Positions 51,835-63,971 of a stretch of DNA of 64,000 nt are shown in pieces. The notes beneath the pieces are model-generated. The model searched no databases and was not told where the DNA came from. It saw only the letters and a list, made by a program, of their open reading frames with translations. The DNA is taken from the NCBI GenBank assembly GCA_013397075.1, contig VWZS01010175.1:336178-400177 (forward strand), written 5' to 3'. This DNA is from Rhabdornis inornatus (taxonomy: Eukaryota > Chordata > Aves > Passeriformes > Rhabdornithidae). The position numbers were made by a program, and so were the translations under genes. Each line of letters begins with the position of its first letter. The first letter of the stretch is position 1.

Positions 51835-52034
51835 GGAACTGGAAAAGGGTAAAGATGAGTAGAAGTGGAAAATATTCACTCAAAGGCAGATAAAAAGTGT
51901 GGCAAAATGCAACAATATGTCTAGGGGGAAAAAGGAAATTTGAGGTATATGCTAGTAAATATTTAATGGAGAAAGACAAGCAAGAAGGAAAAACACTGGA
52001 GAAAATAGAAGACAATATATGCTCCAGAAAAAAA
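51835..52034. other. 200-base segment duplicated exactly at 52456-52655
   Basis: It starts GGAACTGGAAAAGGGT and ends CTCCAGAAAAAAA, abutting the N gap on the right. All 200 bases recur without a mismatch 621 bases downstream. This copy is continuous with its left flank, so it is the more likely genuine location. Confidence 0.85.
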
Positions 52035-52088
52035 NNNNNNNNNNNNNNNNNNNNNNNNNNNNNNNNNNNNNNNNNNNNNNNNNNNNNN
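52035..52088. other. Assembly gap (54 Ns)
   Basis: Run of N between the duplicated segment and a purine-rich stretch. True length unknown. Confidence 0.98.
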
Positions 52089-52219
52089 ATAGAAGGAAAT
52101 TAAGAAAAGAAACAAACAAAGGAGGGAATTTGCCTGAAAAGAGAGGCAAGGAAAGCAAGAAAGGAATAATGTTACTCTGTGTGCATGTATCTAGAGATGA
52201 GAAATTTCCTATGCAGACT

Positions 52220-52266
52220 ATGTGTGTGTGTGTATATATATATATATATTTATATATATATACACA
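52220..52266. repeat. (TG)n(TA)n compound microsatellite
   Basis: TG units pass into TA units with one TT interruption, then TACACAC. It lies just left of the CR1 3' end. Confidence 0.9.
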
Positions 52267-52317
52267 CGTCCTTTCATGGTATCTACTATGGCTATATATA
52301 TTTAAAGTTTTTAATGT

Positions 52318-53745
52318 CACAGAATCACAGAATGGGTAAGGTTGGAAGGCACAGTGGGCCATCGGGTCCAACCTCCCTGCTCAAGCAGAGTCATCCCAGA
52401 GCACATGGCACAGCCAGCTGTTCTTGAATGTCTTCAGTGAGGGAGACTCCACAANGGAACTGGAAAAGGGTAAAGATGAGTAGAAGTGGAAAATATTCAC
52501 TCAAAGGCAGATAAAAAGTGTGGCAAAATGCAACAATATGTCTAGGGGGAAAAAGGAAATTTGAGGTATATGCTAGTAAATATTTAATGGAGAAAGACAA
52601 GCAAGAAGGAAAAACACTGGAGAAAATAGAAGACAATATATGCTCCAGAAAAAAANTATTGCTCATCACCAGCAAGCAGAGTCTGGAAATACCATCTTGA
52701 CACCCTCCCTTCAGATACTTATAGATATTGATGAGACCCTTCTCAGATGTCTCTTCTCAAGGCCTAAACAGGCCCAGCTCCCTCAGCCTTCCCTTGTAAA
52801 AGAGATGCTCCAGTCCACTGCCCATTGCAACCATTTTCATTTCTATCCACTGGACCTCTTCCAGGATCTCCATGTTTCTCTTGTACTAAGGAACCCAGAA
52901 CTGGACATGATACTTCATATGTGGCCTCACTAGGGCTGAGTAGTCCCTTGATCTACTGGCAAAGCTTTTCCTAATGCACCCCGGGACATTATTTCCTTCT
53001 TGGCCACAAGGACACACTGCTGGCTCATGGACAGCTTGTTGTCCACCAGGACTTCCAGGTCCTTCTCTGCAGAGCTGCTTTCCAGCAGGGCAGCCCCTCG
53101 CCCATGCTGGTGCATGGGGCTATTCTTCCCCAGGTGTAGGACTCTGCATTTGCTTTTGTTGAATTTCAGATGGTTCTTCTCTGCCCATCTCTGCTGTCTG
53201 CTGAGTCGTTCTGAAGGGCTGCACAGGCCTCTGGGGTATCAGCCTCTCCTCCCAGCTCTGTGTCATCAGAGAACTTGCTGAAGAGGCTTCTGTCCCTTCA
53301 TGCAAGTGATTGATCAATAAGTTAAACAATACTGGTCCCAGTTTGGAACCTTGATGGACACCATTTTTGACAGGCCTCCAACTAGACCCTGTGCCACTGA
53401 TTACGACTGTCTGGGATCTGCCATTCAGCCAGTCCACCTCACTCCACCTCACTGTCCACTGCCCATTCTGTCCACACTTCCTCACTTCATCAAAGAGGAT
53501 ATTGTGAGACACAGTGTTGAAAGCCTTGCTAAAGTCAAGACAGACAATACCCACTGCTCTTCCCACATCCATCCAGGTAGTTTTCTCATCGTAGAAGGCA
53601 ATGAAGTTGGTCAAGCACAATTTACCTGTGGTGAATCCATGCTGACTCTTCCTGTTCTCCTCCTTTCATCCATCTGGACAGAGATAAGGCTGACTGGCAT
53701 GTAGTTACCTGGGTCCTTCTTCTTGCACTTTTTGAAGACTGTCCT
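52318..53745 (-). mobile_element. CR1 retrotransposon, longest copy in the window (minus strand), with reverse-transcriptase remnants
   Basis: It begins at the left with CACAGAATCACAGAATGG, the reverse complement of the 3' octamers. It runs leftward-to-rightward through the tail into the pol gene. On the minus strand a 166-codon frame (53120-53620) contains LDFSKAFNTVSHN (RT motif A), WLNGR and GVHQGSKLGPVLFN (motif B, with Pro to His and Val to Lys changes). Motif C, FSDD, is present at 53262-53273 but in a different frame, so at least one frameshift has occurred. Sequence near 53700-53740 encodes the upstream GNY-type stretch. The copy is 5'-truncated, frameshifted and dead, and is interrupted at 52455-52656 by a misplaced patch. 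Confidence 0.9.
52455..52656. other. Misplaced 200-base assembly patch bounded by single Ns
   Basis: An N, then an exact copy of 51835-52034, then an N, sitting inside the CR1 tail between 'gggagactccacaa' and 'tattgctcatcaccagcaa'. Some CR1 tail sequence expected between these words is missing. A real insertion would not be bounded by Ns or be identical over 200 bases. Confidence 0.85.
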
Positions 53746-56552
53746 CATACAATGTTCTCATGCAATTGCCTGATAGAGATTATAGATAAACTTGTTCTGC
53801 CAAATGTCTTGGCAGATCAGGGTATTTTCATGTCCTGACATTTTATTTCTGTGAACTTCAAGAATAGTTCCAAGAGCGTAACTTTGTAAAATATGGAACT
53901 GGTTAGGAGATTTAAAGAAAAAAATCTTGGACAAAGGATCAAGTGAATCTTTGTAATTGTAATTTAGTGAGGGTATTGTGGTAGCCATGCTAAGCTCAGC
54001 AATACCAAATCAAAATTTTCTCTTTCTTCCTCTAAGCTTTGGATTGCAGCCTATGACTGGTAAATAATATATGTTAGCTCTGGACTTATTCTTGTCTTAT
54101 CTTTTAGCACTGTATAGTTTTTCTTCCGTGTCTTTTTGCTACTGGAGTCCGTTATTGCAGATAAGGGGATAGATGTATTACATTGGTTAAACATTCATTA
54201 ATGTAGACAGCATTAATTAAAAACACTTTGAAATTTACTGCTACTTCAGCAGGAACGGAATGGGACCCCTTATACTAGTGCTATGAAGACTTTATTTACC
54301 TTAATGGAAAAATATTCTTAAAAAGATATATACTTAGCAGGTTGCTTTGTTCTAACTAAAGGCAAAAGAAATTAAATCTTGTGTAAACATTTGAAGAAAA
54401 GCTAAGGCAGGTATGAGGATGGGAATAAAGTTCTGTTCAGGCTTGCAGAACCATGTTATGTCCTTTTCTTTGTCTTTTCAAATCTGGACTGATTTGAACT
54501 GGTAGAGATGTGTAAATTTAATTGAAACCTATGTTCCACTTCTCTTCACATACTTTTAACCCTACGTACTGTGCAAAAGTTTCTTCAAGCTGTCTCCATC
54601 TGCTGCTTCAATATCTTTACTCAGTTAAAAAATATTTTTTACCCTTCACATGACTGCAGTCCATAAAATTTTATTAGTTTAAACATAAAAGTTTAAACAT
54701 AAAAGTTTATCAGTCACACCATCCATTTAAAGACATCTGATGTATTAGCTGATTTTCTCTTAGATCCCAGATTTCTCTGAACAAGGTTTTCACCGATATG
54801 GAGGGAAAAGTCCTGTTAACCTCTCATTGCAATGTCCATTCTAAATAATTTTGTTAATTAGTGATTAAGTGGTTGGGAAAAGTTTCCTATATATTTTTAA
54901 AGATTCTTAGTCTAATTTTTTGCTTGAAAGTAATTTTTTAACTCCAATAAATGGTCTCACTAGACACTAGCTAGTTTTTTACAGCAAGCATCTAAAGAAA
55001 GTACACAGAGGGACTTTCTGTCTAAAATGTCAGTCTTCTGGAAAATTTCAAAAGAAAATTAAATAATAAAAATAAGAGAATCACATGCAGAGTAGTGTAG
55101 ATTTAACTGCAATTAATAAAAACTGCCTTGGAGGAGATGATATGTGTGCACGTGTGTCAACATTAATTTCATTTCTATAGATAAAACCTAAACCAAACAA
55201 TGCTCCCCTAAACTTTTTACAAGTTTTAGTATGTTTTCCTACAGATTTTAAGATCAGCGACTGAGTATTTCATTGTGCAGCTGACAAGGGCTTTACACTA
55301 GAGGCTATATATCAGGAATTAATTGTCACTTTGCAAGCAAATGAGATAACAGTCAGGGTTGCACAAAAATTACACTGTCTCAAAAAAATAAATGATTCCT
55401 TGGAAAGCATAAATGAACTGATAATCAGGCAGCTAGACATTAGTGGAAAGAAATAAGCTCCTTGAAACATCTCTATACCCTAAGAGAATTTTAATAAGAT
55501 ATTACAAACATCGGTAACAGAAAACCAAGCACCAAAAGAATGGAATCTGTCAGAGTGATCATCTAGCTGTGTCTAGAGAAAAGCTGTGGAGATTTCTCAC
55601 AATTTTTCTTCTCCCCTATTTTTAATACATAATTGCAAAGTAGAGTTGCTTAGCTCTCTACCAGAACAAGATTATTTTAAAGTTTCCATTCACTGAAGAT
55701 TTTATTACTCTGTTGTAAACTCAGGAGCTTTTCTTAGACTAGATATGTCAGAATAAAGATATAAATTTTATGGCAGATAAAAGAAAATTTACTCTGTTCA
55801 ACATTTGCAATATCATCATACAAACCAGCTTAGAAATCAGTATGATTCCATGGCTACTGAAACTATTATGAGCCAGATTTAGCCTCAATGAGGCTGGATA
55901 TGAACCTCTTTCCTGATTTGATAGAAGCTATAAAACCTTCTATAGAGCTAGTTAACTGAAACAATAGAAGCCTTGGCCTCAACCCCAGGTTGGTATCACT
56001 TCCCAGAATAAACACATAGGCAGGCATTTATGGAAGAAAATTGTCTTTGAGCATTTATTTGCAGGGGAAAAAAAAAAGGAAGGACAGAAGAAAAGTAGAG
56101 AAAAGCCAACAAGACTGCAATGTAGAGAAAGCTAGAGAAGAAAAATTTTGGACCAAGTAAGGCCTGAAAGAGATTTATTGTTTTTTCTTTGTAAATGAAC
56201 TAGTTTGCATAGGGACTGTTTGACCCTACACAACCCTAATGTTTGAGTAACCAAACAACCAAAAAAGACAGTACTGATGACAACCATAAGATTCAGTTTC
56301 CATGGAGACAATGCATATGCTTGTACTTTTCTAAACAAAAATTAAGCAAAAATAGAGGATGAAAAATTCAAATATGTCCCAGAAAATTTAAAGTGACACT
56401 TAAAGTTATCTGAAAGCCTCACAACAGGAATTAAAGCAAGGCTATATATTTTTGTAGAAGCTGGCAATAACTCCAGGCAAAATCATTCTTCATGCAATTA
56501 ATAAAAAACATTTCCTCCATCTCTTCTGCTTTCTTTCTTTAGAAGTTGTCCA
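53746..56552. other. Intron sequence without recognised elements
   Basis: AT-rich. A 14-base tandem duplication (AGTTTAAACATAAA) lies at 54676-54703. No exon, RNA gene or transposon was recognised. Confidence 0.55.
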
Positions 56553-56830
56553 AATCATAGAGTCCTAGAATCATAGAATGGTTTGGTTTGGACCTTAAAG
56601 ATCATCCATCTCCAACTCCCCTGCTGATGCCAAGGTCACCTTCCAGTACACTAGGTTGCTAGAGTCCGTCCAACCTGGCCTTAAACTTCCAGGGATGGGG
56701 CATCCACAAGTTTCTGGGCAACCAGTTCCAGTGCCTCAACCCCTCTCACAGTAAAGAATTTCTTCCTGATAGCTAATCTAAACCTACTGTCTTTCAGTTT
56801 AAAACCATTTCCCCTTGTCGTGTCACTCCG
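56553..56830 (-). mobile_element. CR1 retrotransposon 3' fragment (minus strand)
   Basis: 'Aatcatagagtcctagaatcatagaatggttt' is the octamer end in reverse complement. It is followed by 'ggaccttaaagatcatcc', 'gccttaaacttccagggatgggg' and 'ccatttccccttgtc', the standard CR1 tail. The octamer array is longer here than in the other copies. Confidence 0.9.
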
Positions 56831-59800
56831 AATAAATACTCCAAACTGTAAATACTCCAAATGTCTAAACTCTCCAAATGAAACCAAGGTTGTTAGAAAC
56901 AAGTGCATTCCAGCTTCTCCCAGCTGGTAGATTGCTAGTTTTATTTAAAGTAAAACCAGTGGCATAGGAAATGAATGTGCCAGGCTGTGAGTTTGAATGC
57001 CTGAGCAACCAGTGCAGTCTTTAATTGCCAGTAATTTAGGAATGGTAATCTGTTGCAAAAGAACAGATGAAGCCTGGGGGAGAAATTATTCCAATCAGTC
57101 CAATCAAGACTTGGCTGGGAGCTTTGTAGTAGGTAACTTACAGTCAGAGATGAAATCTTCGTTGAAGCATCAGTTATAAAATTCTAGTCACTTCAGGACA
57201 CTCATTGCTTGACCAATGTCAGCCAGGAAACCAGGGTATTTCCTGGTATATATATTCTGTGTCAGGGACTTACAGAACTGAGAAATCACTGGGAGAACAA
57301 ATCCTAGAGGTGAAGGTCAACAAAGAAGTTCATTTTAGGAAGAAAAATTGAGTCAGACCAAATGCATAGGTAAGATTTACTGTTTGAAGCAATTTGTAAT
57401 CTTCATAGTCACAAAGAAAGAGTTGACCAAACCCCACAACTTTTTTGAGATGAAGAACATAAAATCTTTGAAGTAAGTTATACTGATAAAAATCGAAACT
57501 GATAGAATTAGAATTTTGTGTTCCATGAAGCAAATTTTTAGTGTTGGAGCTTACCCTGAGAAAACAGACCAAGGTATCTTGTCCACATGATGTTCACAAT
57601 ATATGATCTAGATCTAACCATAAGTTTTAAGTTGCCTAGCCAAATGATGACCATTAGACAAAAAAAAAATCCTGAGTTGGAAGATCTTAGTCTCTCATGT
57701 AACCTGGTACTAATGGGCACTTACTAACTGTAGAGAGCTAACTCAAAATGGATATACATCTTAAGATAAACAACAACAACAAAAAACCCATTAAGAGTGT
57801 GGTGAACTTTTTGTTGCAGAGTGAGCCAGCAAGCAATGCAGTGATGAGTGAAGACAGAAACTAATGCCTGAGAATGTTACAGATATAGATCTGATGTCAA
57901 TATGCAAGAGAGGGATTCAGAAGCCACTTTATTGCGATAAGGGAAAGTAATGCATTTAATTTGTAGAGTAGAGGAAGTAGGCATTAGTCCAAATGCTAAG
58001 ATAAGCAGTTCACTGAACTGAAAATTCAGTAATTTGGCTGATATTTTAAAGAGAATTTCACAAGAGACGGGATCATTGCGAGTACGAGTTCTGCTCAGTT
58101 AGCAGAGCTTAATGACAGTTTCACACTCTAACCCCCAGCCCCCAAACAGCCAACTCCCCCCCACCTCCCAAAAAAAAAAATGGAGAAGGGAAGCAAAAGG
58201 GGCAACTTTGGTGCTTACAGAATAACTCCTCTTTTGTTCATAAAGGCTAAGAATCAATAAAAGCAGGGGTTTTTTTGAAGATGTGAAATGCTGATACTGG
58301 TTCAAATATGTGTACTGCAGAAAGAAATAATTAAGTCATCACAAACTGTATCATCCATTTTTAGTAAGCTTAAAGAATGATTGATGAAGTTTTGCATATA
58401 CCTTAAAGTGTCTAAAAACCTTGGATGCTTTTCCAGTAAATTCCACTGTAACAGTGCACAGTGCACAAATTAACAGTAAATAAATAAATATTGACATAAA
58501 TAAAATAAAATATGTGATTATTCATTATGTGTCTGTATAGCTTGTTAATAGGGTGTTCATGCTGAACTTCTATTTTCTCCAACACATTCTTAGCATATTC
58601 AGAATTCTTTTATATTGGTGATTCTCAGCACCACAATCTTGCCTGAATAAACACCCAGCAACCTTTTAGAATTAATACTACAGGATGATGGTAACTTTTG
58701 TAGTATGAGTAGAAGGACATCTATTTAGGCTTAAAAAAAAGAAAAGGGTTTCCAAATCCTTTGTAAAATTGGCTCCTGCTTTTGTATGATCAAAATAGAA
58801 AATAATTAGAAAACAACATATTAAGCTCTATTTGTTTTAAATTTATAGATAAATATAGCCCTTGCATAAAAAAGTATCGTTTTGGACCCACAAGTCCAAA
58901 TACTTTGATTATTCATTCTAATTGAATTTTGCAGCCTAAAATGAGGCACAAAGCTAGTAATTAAAAGACTCAAATATACAAAAAATAACTTGGCTACTTT
59001 GTTTAGTTTCATTGTCATAAATAAGTAAAAGAAAAATTACATTAATACTTAAAAAAATTAATAAGGCTTCCAAAATTAAGTTCTAATAATCTAAGTGCTT
59101 ATCATTTTTTTAATATTAGATATTGTTAAATCTAACAATGAGGGGATTTTAATGGGTGTCTGGGAAAGTAGACTAATTGAAACCTATTTTTCTGTTTTTA
59201 AATCAATACTCAAAGTACACCTAAAGCTTAGACATTCAAACTTATAAAATTTACAATGGAAAATTGCCTTTTAAAAATCCTCAAAATAAAAATTTGTTAT
59301 CATGCTAATTTATACCCATCACATAGTTCTTAACTTACCGAAGCTTCCCAGCTGTAAAAGATTAATAGCTGCCTCATGAAGTGTGTACAGTATAATTCCC
59401 CAACTATAAATAGCTAAAATCCCACTTCTGTCTGTTCCAAATCACACTGCAAATATTTAGTGTAAAACTAGTAGAAATAAGTGATTTACTTGATGGAATA
59501 AAAATGTGTAATTTTTGCATTTGACTTTATGTCAGTCTTGTCTACTGCTGTGACTACTTAATCACCTGTATTTGATATTTCTGCATCACAATTACAATAT
59601 TAATGTGCTAAAGGAATGCTCAGACTAAGTGTGAATACTGTGAATAGTATCACTGACCTGGATGGCTAAGGCTATATTAAATAATGTTAGTTAAACAGTT
59701 TCTACTATATACTATTGTTTGTGACTGTAATCTGAAAAAAAATGTTTTTTCCTTGCTTCCCAAACCTTAATTTGATCATGGTACTTGATAGTGAAAGAGC

Positions 59801-60003
59801 TTCATTGTGCCACCAGTTGTTTTGCTCTAGATGATGGGGAGAAGTGTGAGGGGAAGTCTGGATATGCCATTGCTCTGATCCCACTTTTGACACCAAAATA
59901 ATGTGATACACTGAAATAATAATAGGGTCCAACTATTAAAACATGCCTTTGCCCAAATTAAGGTACAAATGAGACCGCTACTATGGATTTTATTTAAAAA
60001 AGT
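56831..60003. other. Intron sequence between repeats
   Basis: The first 60 bases carry short 'actccaaa' direct repeats at the CR1 edge. A C-rich patch at 58132-58169 has a weaker G-quadruplex pattern on the minus strand (C5, C5, C7, C3; one loop of 12 bases). Otherwise AT-rich with no exon recognised. Confidence 0.5.
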
Positions 60004-60085
60004 ATGAGGCAGAGACAGATAGAAATAGGGAGAGAGGGGGGAAGAAGAGAAAGAGGATGAGTAAGAGAGAGATATTAAGCAGAAG
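60004..60085. repeat. Purine (GA)-rich tract
   Basis: About 80 bases almost entirely of G and A on the + strand, containing GAGAGAGGGGGGAAGAAGAG. It directly precedes the GC-richer block to its right. Confidence 0.8.
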
Positions 60086-60420
60086 ATGTCATCACCATAT
60101 GGGTTCCTGCAGCTTCCTGCTGGCCCTTCTTCACGCTGGTCTGCTCGGTGGTGGGGGTCCCCAGCTGCTGTACTTGAGGCACTGCTCTTATACAATCTAT
60201 ATCCCAGGTATGCACGAGGGGGATGTGCCGTTCCCATAACTTGGGATGGCATGTGTGTAAGCAGTTGCTTCCTTTTTATCTGGATAAGTTACCTAGATCT
60301 GCTTCATCAGGCCTGGCATCTTCCTTTTGTTGCTGTCTCTGCTTTTCTCACAGCCTGCACAGTGGTATTTAGTGGTTTGCTCATTCCAAACCTTTCACCT
60401 TTGTGTAGGCTTGAAATTAA
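60086..60420. mobile_element. GC-richer block, possibly a decayed LTR or other repeat
   Basis: Base composition changes sharply from the AT-rich intron. Words such as 'cagcttcctgctggcccttcttcacgctgg' and 'ctgcttcatcaggcctggcatcttcc' look like avian retroviral LTR sequence to me, but I cannot name a family or see ends. Open frames here on both strands are by-products of the composition. Confidence 0.3.
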
Positions 60421-63400
60421 TGCCTTCCTCTTTTACATCTTTTTTTGCCTGTTGTGGTGGTTTATCATACAGGAACTTCCTTCTTTGACAGTGAGCAGAG
60501 ACATTTTAACCGCATTTTTTAAGTCCTGAGAGCGATGGAATTCACCTCCTTTGCAATTCAAACCTTGAGATGGTGAAGCTCAGTTAGTTGCTCAAAGACA
60601 CAATTCTCTGAAACGTCTTAGCCTATCTTGGGCACCTGCATGTGGCTGGCAAATTTGGCATGGGACCCAAAGGTGTCATAGGAGCAACAGCTGGAGGCCC
60701 TGCAGGATAGACTTTGCTGTCTCAGACAACACTAAATCAATACCTGCGGTCAAGAATTGAGCCTCCTTGTCAGCACACCAGTGATGTCTAGAGAACCAGC
60801 AGATCAAATGTCAGGGTCTGGTTTTAGAGTGACAGAAATAGCTCTGTAGACTCTATTGACTGTATTTAGTGGATCTTCTCTGACTGTGATGATAGTTTAG
60901 ATTCCCATCTTAAAGATAAATACATGCCTGTGGCATGTATGTTTTTAGCTACATCAGAATCCCTGCACAGGTGAATTTTCTCATGTGGAAATGGAGTGAT
61001 AAAATATTGCTTTAGCCATGGAACACATTGGTTTCTCATGTCAGTTTTCATCTTTTGCTCCATGCTGTAGAACAGGCAGGACTTCTGGAACACAAAATCT
61101 TTTTGTTTAAATTAGGCATCTTGAAAAAAATCTTAGGTAAGAAGCTGGAAGATGTGAAGATGTGGGTTAAATATTTGCTTCTATCTCGTCCTCTGTGTAT
61201 TAACTTGAAGCTAAGTATTTTTTTGTTCGGGCTTTTTTTTTTGTTTGTTTTGTTTTGTTTGTATGTTTGTTTGTTTGTTTGTTTTTAAAATGATGTAGTG
61301 GCCTAAGCAATAATATATCCAGCTACCACTCCCAAAGAGAACTGAGTTAAATTAATGTTAAGAAGCTGCAAAAAGCTGAGTTATTAGGCCATTAGCCATA
61401 AAACCTGTGTCCTTATATATTGCTGCTACAAATAATCTGTGAATGAAAATGAATTGCAGTGTTTTCACTAGCGAAGGTTGTTTTATTCATTTCTAGTAGT
61501 AGAAAACTCCTAAACCATGTTCTGACATGAATTGGTTTCAGTACTATTAAAGAAACTAAAAATTCAGGTCAGTGTCTCACTTTTATATTGCCAAAAAAAA
61601 GAAAAAATGGACGTGTGTATAATTATGTTTTGTGGGTAGGCCATGCCCACAGAAACCGTGGCCATGCCTTTGCAAGCACTACTCCTGGAAAATGTTCAGC
61701 AGTCTGAGATTACAATAAGTGCAGACACATTTATTGCCATCCTTGAAAGGTTAAAAAAAGTGTGTACAGTAGAGACAGAAAACACTACTTTTCATTTAAA
61801 TGTGCCCTTGAGGAGACCAATACTACAAGGCAGAGCTGAAGTCAATATTTTAAAGGAGTGTGGAAACATACAGAAGATACAGAGAAAGCTATTATGTTTA
61901 GGAAAGATAACTCTCAGTCAGAGCCTGCTATTTAAGCATATTTAGCCTGCTATTTAAAGCAAAGAAATATGGAGGATGGTTTGGGAATTATTTTCTTAGT
62001 TTATAATAATTTTCAGAAGGAAAATCTGGAAATTCAGCTTTAATATGAAATTTATGAAAATTATGATGAGAGAAAGCAGTTAGACATGTTTGAGGAGAAT
62101 ATAATTTTTACTAGTAAAGGTGGTTGACCAGTGCAACAATATGAAGATTAACTCTTCATACTGTGAGATCAGGAAGTCATGACTAAATTACTTTTTGCAT
62201 TGTATGCTTCAGTCGGTGGGTTTATTCCAAGCTCAACTGGATGATTCTTAAAAGCCTAGTTAAATCATTTTTTTCTAACTTCAAAGCTATGCATTTGGAT
62301 GCTATAACTATTGGTTGTTGAAACTGTTGAAATGCATTGTGAAATAACTCATCCAAAGAGACATGCTGCATCTTTGTTTTACTGGAATTTCCTTTCCTTG
62401 CACTTCAGTTCTCTCAGCAGTGTTAGCTCATTATCCAATAACTATCATTATCCTATTGCAAAATCCTTTCAATTCCTCAATTTTTAAGAGATATTTTGAG
62501 GTCTGTGGTTCTTGAGTTGGGGCTTTCTAAATGAAGTGCAGTAACTAAATAGGCAGGGTCTCCTGAAAGGTTAATCTAAAAGCCTAAGCAGTGGGAATCA
62601 GAAAGAAAACTGTCTGAACTTGTTCGGTGTTATTTTCTTCCCAAAATATCTTTAGAATTGCTTGTCAAACTTAATGTAAAATATAAACCACCCCTCCCAA
62701 TGCCACCTCACCCTCCACCCTCTGAAAGCCATCACAGCATTTTCCAAAACATTGGCAGGACCTCTGAAAAATTTTTAACGATTCTCTTTCTGACAATTGC
62801 GAAGTCCAGTATTCCTTTGTCTATGGTTACCATAATATGTAAACTTTTCCTGTTTTACCTTCTTTACTTTCAAGTAATATTTGTAAAACTAACTAGTATT
62901 CATCCCTCACTTACTGCATAGCTATTGTATTTGTAATCACTCACCTATTTTGTTTAGTGGTAAAAAAAAGGAAAAATGTACTCTCAACCACCACTTTTGA
63001 CAAATTCCACCTTTCTAATATTCCCTTCTCTCTGGCATCACGGTTTTGTCATACACTCAGTTTCTCTTCTCTGGACTAAATAAGCTTGCACTTAATGCTC
63101 AGATAAGTGGGCTAGAATTGAGTGTCATTCAAAATGACTGGCCTCCCAAGTTCTCCTTGTTAGTCTATAAAATGCACAAAAATGGTGGTTTGAAAAATGT
63201 GTGGGAAAAAAAAAGTTGAAAAAACATAAAAAGAGTTAAATACTGATAAAAATACTTTAAGTTTCAAAAATAATTTAAAGTAGGTGTAGCTGTGCTTGCT
63301 CCAGGGGGCACTGAGAACATGAAAACATAAATTTTAGAAATGGCTATGGAAAATCCAAGGAGCAGGCAACTTTATAAGACACCACCTGTATATTCAGCAA

Positions 63401-63971
63401 GCATGAAAGATTCAATTTGATCAGATCAAAAAGCACAATGTGGATGACACATAAGTGATGCCCTTGGGAGTTCATTTTGTTTGACTACAAGAGAACATTT
63501 TTTCATTTAAGTTTTTCATATCCACAGTTAACTGCACACTACAACAAAAACAATAGCTGTATTCTGAGGCAAACTTAGAAGTTTTATGCTGTTAAACTTC
63601 TCAGATCAAACCATTTCATTTTCCTAATTGTTCCCCTGCTTTTTGAAAAAAAATCTAAGGAAAGAGGTAAATAAAAGGGAGAATCTGGTATCTGTCACCC
63701 ATTCAAAGTGAAGACAACCCATTCTTTGTGAAGACAACTTTTTGTAATTTCTCATTTATTCAGCATATCAACTGAATGATTATAATATAACCAAACTGTA
63801 AAGGTGTTTGCAACAATAAAATATTATTTCTTTCTTTCTTTTTTTTTCCCCTGGGATATGCTACTTTTTTGTTTCTGTGTTCATTTTTCAAAAGGAAGCA
63901 ATTTTCTTGGGGGAAAAAAAAAAAAGAAAAAAATTCCTAAAGAAATCTTTCTTTTTCTGTCACAGCTATCA
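60421..63971. other. Intron sequence at right end
   Basis: 60600-60830 is somewhat GC-richer with no assignment. A G/T tract, (GTTT)n-like, lies at 61217-61286. An ATG-initiated + frame at 61643-61945 (100 codons) has mixed, protein-like composition but no recognised family and no support as an exon. Pyrimidine (63827-63850) and A-rich (63914-63933) runs lie near the end. The terminal GPC5 exon was looked for and not seen. Confidence 0.5.
61217..61286. repeat. (GTTT)n low-complexity tract
   Basis: T-rich tract resolving into perfect TTTG units near its right end. Confidence 0.9.

Noticed and set aside
53000..53281. Plus-strand frames across 52.97-53.70 kb
   Set aside because: They are antisense to CR1 reverse transcriptase, whose motifs read on the minus strand.
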